Below are positions 61,477 to 64,000 of a stretch of 64,000 bases of DNA, in pieces. The stretch's first letter is position 1, and every line of letters begins with the position of its first letter. A program made the position numbers and the translations under genes. The stretch comes from Bacillus sp. B15-48 (GTDB taxonomy: Bacteria; Bacillota; Bacilli; Bacillales; Cytobacillaceae). The notes under the pieces are model-generated. The model ran no database searches. It saw only the letters and a program-made list of their open reading frames with translations, and was not told the DNA's origin. The DNA lies in assembly GCF_016879755.1 (NCBI RefSeq), contig NZ_WOFU01000006.1, positions 124,001-188,000 of the forward strand. The letters run 5' to 3'.

Positions 61477-63765
61477 TTTCGGCCTTTCTTTTTTTAGGAT
61501 CGATAAGAAACGAGAAGAATTTGCTTTTCGAAGTCTACGATATTCCGGTACGGAAAGAAAAACTTGCTCCATAGCACGTGTAATCGCAACATATAAAAGG
61601 CGCCTTTCTTCCTCTAGAGGCTGTATACTTCCATTACGATAGGCATCGAGTGCATAATCATGTGGAAGGCTACCGTCAACTACACCGAGAACATAAACAG
61701 AAGGATACTCAAGTCCTTTTGCGCGATGGATTGTACTTAAAATAATCGCATCATCCACGTTTTTCCCTAGTTGTTTCATTTCTATGTTCATTGCATTCAT
61801 ATGGACGGAATGATCAACTAGTTCTGAAATGCGTTTAAAATTACGGGCAACCACTTTGAGGTCGCGAATATCATCTGAACCTTTATCCCACTGATTTCCT
61901 TCATTTCCCCGCTTTTTAATAAAATCCAAAAATCCAAGGTCTTTTTCCACTCGTTCAATCGCCTCTAACGGAGGGAGAGAAGCGATTGAACGAACTTTCG
62001 AAGCAAGCTTCCTTAACTTCTGCTCTTGAAAAGAAAAGCCTGTTTTTATAAAGGTGAATGCTTCAAGCATGGTACAATCGTTTAAAATGCTTTCTGCTTG
62101 AATATCCCGGTAAATGGACTGTTTTAAAAATAAAGAGGGAAGAATCGTCCTTACCGCTTCCGAATCATCCTCATCAAGGCTCAATTTTAAGTAGGCAAGC
62201 ATCGATTTCACGATGAAACGTTGATAAAAGGAGTCAAACCCTAAATCCATTTTAAATGGAAGGCTAGAGGAAGCGAGGCGTTCAAACATAGCGCGTGCAG
62301 TCGTATTTGTCCGGAACAGAATCGCAAAATCTTTTGGACGAGCTCCATTTTCAATTTTCGCTTGGATATCCGTAAGAATCATTGTCGCTTCTTCTTCTTC
62401 GTTATAGGGGTAAAAAAGCATTGGTTGTGCATTTAAAGCGTATTGGGCATTCATTTTCTTTTTATACCTTTGTTGATTTACAGAGATAATCGTATTGGCT
62501 GTATCAACAATTTCATGTGGTGACCGATAGTTTTCGGTTAGGATAATTTTTTTGCTTCCAGGAAAATCCTGCTCAAATTGGAGGAGATAAGTAGGGTCAC
62601 TCCCCCTAAAAGCATAAATCGACTGATCATCATCACCAACGGCACAAATGTTTTTTGTCTGAGCTGATAACATCTTTATTAATTCATATTGTATTTTGTT
62701 AATATCTTGGAATTCATCAATTAGAAAATAGTTAAAACGTTGTTGGTATCGAGTTAGTAATTGGGAGTTTTCCAAGAATAAGCGGTGACACCCAATCAGC
62801 ATATCGTCAAAATCAAACAGGCTGTTATTTTCCTTTGCTTTTTCATAATGACGATATAACAACGCTACCTTTTCTTCCCAACTACTTGCCGGTTTAACCT
62901 GGTCTGGGAACTGCATCGTATTTTTCCAATAACCAATTTGTTGCAATGCCAAATCATAAGCGAATTCCTTCTCATCTAGATGTAAATTTCTGCCCGCTTC
63001 CTTTAATATTTGCTCCCGTTGCCAGTCTTTGTTTAATAATTGTTCACTAGACCATCGTTCGCGTTGGTGAAACAGCAAAATTTTATAAAAGATACTATGG
63101 AATGTCCCTGAGACAATTCTATTAACCATTTCCCCATTTATGTTGGGGTATCCAATGAGTCTTTTTTTCATTTCCGCTGCTGCCTTTGCTGTAAAGGTAA
63201 CAAGCATAATTTCGTTTGCGACTGCCTTTTCTTCCACTAATAAAAACGCAGTTCTTGCTGTAAGTACACGCGTTTTTCCGCTTCCAGCTCCTGCAAGGAC
63301 TAATAAAGGTCCATCTATATCGATGACGGCTTGTTCTTGATTCGCATCAAAGTTTATTCCTGCTTCCTTCAGTTCGGTAAGATAATTTTCCCCAGCAGTC
63401 CGTGCGCTAATCTTCTGTTGAGTAAATTTGTGCTTAATGTTGATTGGTTGTGAAGTTTTAAATGGACTTTTAGGTTCCTCTATTGAAATGGACCGAGAGG
63501 TAGGAAGACGAAAACCGTGTTTCTCAATATAATTGCTTTCTTGAGATTGTGATAAATCAAGTGGCGGATCTTCACAAATCGACTCTGTATTGAGATGATG
63601 AAAGAAATGAGGATTTTTAGCAATACCAAGGTAGAAACGAACAGGTTTTCTACAAGATGTACAAATAAGCAGTCCTTTTTTGCCATCCTCATATAGTTTC
63701 TGATAATCCTCACGTTGAATCGTTGCTAAATGAATGAATGTATTGTTATATAAGGCGGTTTTCAA
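61456..63765 (-). CDS. yjcD: UvrD/Rep-family DNA helicase (YjcD-like) with N-terminal CoiA-like zinc motif
   Basis: A 769-residue superfamily 1A helicase. Motif I AGAGSGKT, motif II LIDEFQD, motif III/IV AVGDDDQSIYAFRGS, GLEYPSVYVLGVVDGSLP and the C-terminal EERRLLYVAITRAM are visible. The N-terminal 100 residues are unusual: LLICTSCRKPVRFYLGIAKNPHFFHH-like Cys/His pattern resembles CoiA. The TTG at 63765 was chosen because AGAGG is about eight bases upstream; a longer frame to 63789 has none. Confidence 0.9.
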   Translation of the reverse strand: MKTALYNNTFIHLATIQREDYQKLYEDGKKGLLICTSCRKPVRFYLGIAKNPHFFHHLNTESICEDPPLDLSQSQESNYIEKHGFRLPTSRSISIEEPKSPFKTSQPINIKHKFTQQKISARTAGENYLTELKEAGINFDANQEQAVIDIDGPLLVLAGAGSGKTRVLTARTAFLLVEEKAVANEIMLVTFTAKAAAEMKKRLIGYPNINGEMVNRIVSGTFHSIFYKILLFHQRERWSSEQLLNKDWQREQILKEAGRNLHLDEKEFAYDLALQQIGYWKNTMQFPDQVKPASSWEEKVALLYRHYEKAKENNSLFDFDDMLIGCHRLFLENSQLLTRYQQRFNYFLIDEFQDINKIQYELIKMLSAQTKNICAVGDDDQSIYAFRGSDPTYLLQFEQDFPGSKKIILTENYRSPHEIVDTANTIISVNQQRYKKKMNAQYALNAQPMLFYPYNEEEEATMILTDIQAKIENGARPKDFAILFRTNTTARAMFERLASSSLPFKMDLGFDSFYQRFIVKSMLAYLKLSLDEDDSEAVRTILPSLFLKQSIYRDIQAESILNDCTMLEAFTFIKTGFSFQEQKLRKLASKVRSIASLPPLEAIERVEKDLGFLDFIKKRGNEGNQWDKGSDDIRDLKVVARNFKRISELVDHSVHMNAMNIEMKQLGKNVDDAIILSTIHRAKGLEYPSVYVLGVVDGSLPHDYALDAYRNGSIQPLEEERRLLYVAITRAMEQVFLSVPEYRRLRKANSSRFLSILKKERPKQKTERS

Positions 63766-63858
63766 TTGTAATTCCTCTTTTATCTTCAAAGTTCAACAGC
63801 ATTAATGATAACAGAATGAGGTTATTTTCGAAAGAAGGGAAATGGAGACAAGAAATAA

Positions 63859-63882
63859 GGACCTTCACCAAAAAGGTCCTAA
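63859..63882 (-). terminator. Terminator of the GNAT gene
   Basis: AGGACCTT and AAGGTCCT arms around CACCAAA; the T-tract on the minus strand is weak (TTATTTCTTG). It overlaps the stop codon of the truncated gene. Confidence 0.6.
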
Positions 63883-64000
63883 ATCTTTTTCTTCATCGTT
63901 TTATGAGGGATACCAGCGTCAAGGAATTCTTCTGAAATGACTTCATAGCCAAGTCTGCTGTAAAAAGGAATTGCATGGGTTTGTGCATTTAGTTTCAATG
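63879..64000 (-). CDS. GNAT acetyltransferase, C-terminal fragment (window edge)
   Basis: About 40 residues are visible, LKLNAQTHAIPFYSRLGYE followed by VISEEFLDAGIPHKTMKKKI. The A-x-x-FY-x-x-LGY/F segment is the characteristic last motif of GNAT enzymes, and the GIPH segment resembles YjcF of Bacillus, which follows yjcD in B. subtilis. The rest lies beyond the window. Confidence 0.85.
   Translation of the reverse strand, partial: LKLNAQTHAIPFYSRLGYEVISEEFLDAGIPHKTMKKKI

Overview
The window is a low-GC, Firmicutes-type chromosome segment from an endospore-forming member of the Bacillaceae. The evidence is strong AGGAGG-type ribosome binding sites, frequent GTG/TTG starts, spore coat and SpoVA genes, Spx/MecA/YjbH, a competence gene (CoiA) and the competence regulator gene med, and a gene order that follows the Bacillus subtilis yit-arg-yja-yjb-yjc region. 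No rRNA or tRNA gene, prophage, IS element or CRISPR array was seen. The species cannot be fixed from sequence alone.

Layout. 1-2970: a decayed gene end, an array of six palindromic units spaced 41-42 bp apart, and a complete group II intron with its reverse transcriptase sitting directly behind a rho-independent terminator. 2975-10270: housekeeping and stress genes (SDR dehydrogenase, YajQ, CvfB, DegV, YitT, a BsuPI/Gmad2 secreted protein, small proteins, a HAD phosphatase, a DUF59 Fe-S assembly factor). 10490-19480: an anaerobic nitrate/molybdenum-cofactor island (narK, an orphan radical SAM/SPASM gene, fnr, moaA, ric, moeA, mobB, a NarI-like membrane protein, ywiC) inserted between the yitW-like gene and argC. 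Five promoters in it have an Fnr-type box followed, 21-22 nt later, by a -10 hexamer, the geometry of a class II activator.

19676-29094: arginine operon argCJBD-carAB-argF with candidate AhrC/ArgR boxes. Its CarA has Asn in place of the catalytic glutaminase Cys. 29208-35649: yjzC, clpB with a CtsR-type operator, yjzD, yjaU, yjaV, med (no comZ follows), and an unknown protein. 35845-38047: fabH-fabF with a FapR-type box; fabI at 54636 has another. 38298-48071: yjaZ, yjbA, trpS with a tryptophan T-box, yjbC, spx, mecA, coiA, pepF and small membrane proteins. The app and opp peptide transporter operons that interrupt this stretch in B. subtilis are absent. 48072-54521: yjbH-yjbI, yjbK, yjbL, relQ (small alarmone synthetase, preceded by a multi-hairpin leader), nadK, an RluD-type pseudouridine synthase and mgtE.

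54636-64000: fabI followed by a sporulation block (unrecognised proteins, CotY/CotZ, CotO, YjcA, a YhcN/YlaJ lipoprotein with spoVAC-spoVAD-spoVAEb, YjcZ, SpoVIF), a UvrD-type helicase whose N-terminus resembles that of CoiA, and the truncated end of a GNAT acetyltransferase at the window edge.

The most notable observations are the glutaminase-dead arginine-type CarA, the Fnr promoter series that pulls an uncharacterised radical SAM enzyme into the nitrate regulon, the NarI-like protein without most heme ligands, the phased palindrome array at the left end, and the structured leader ahead of relQ.
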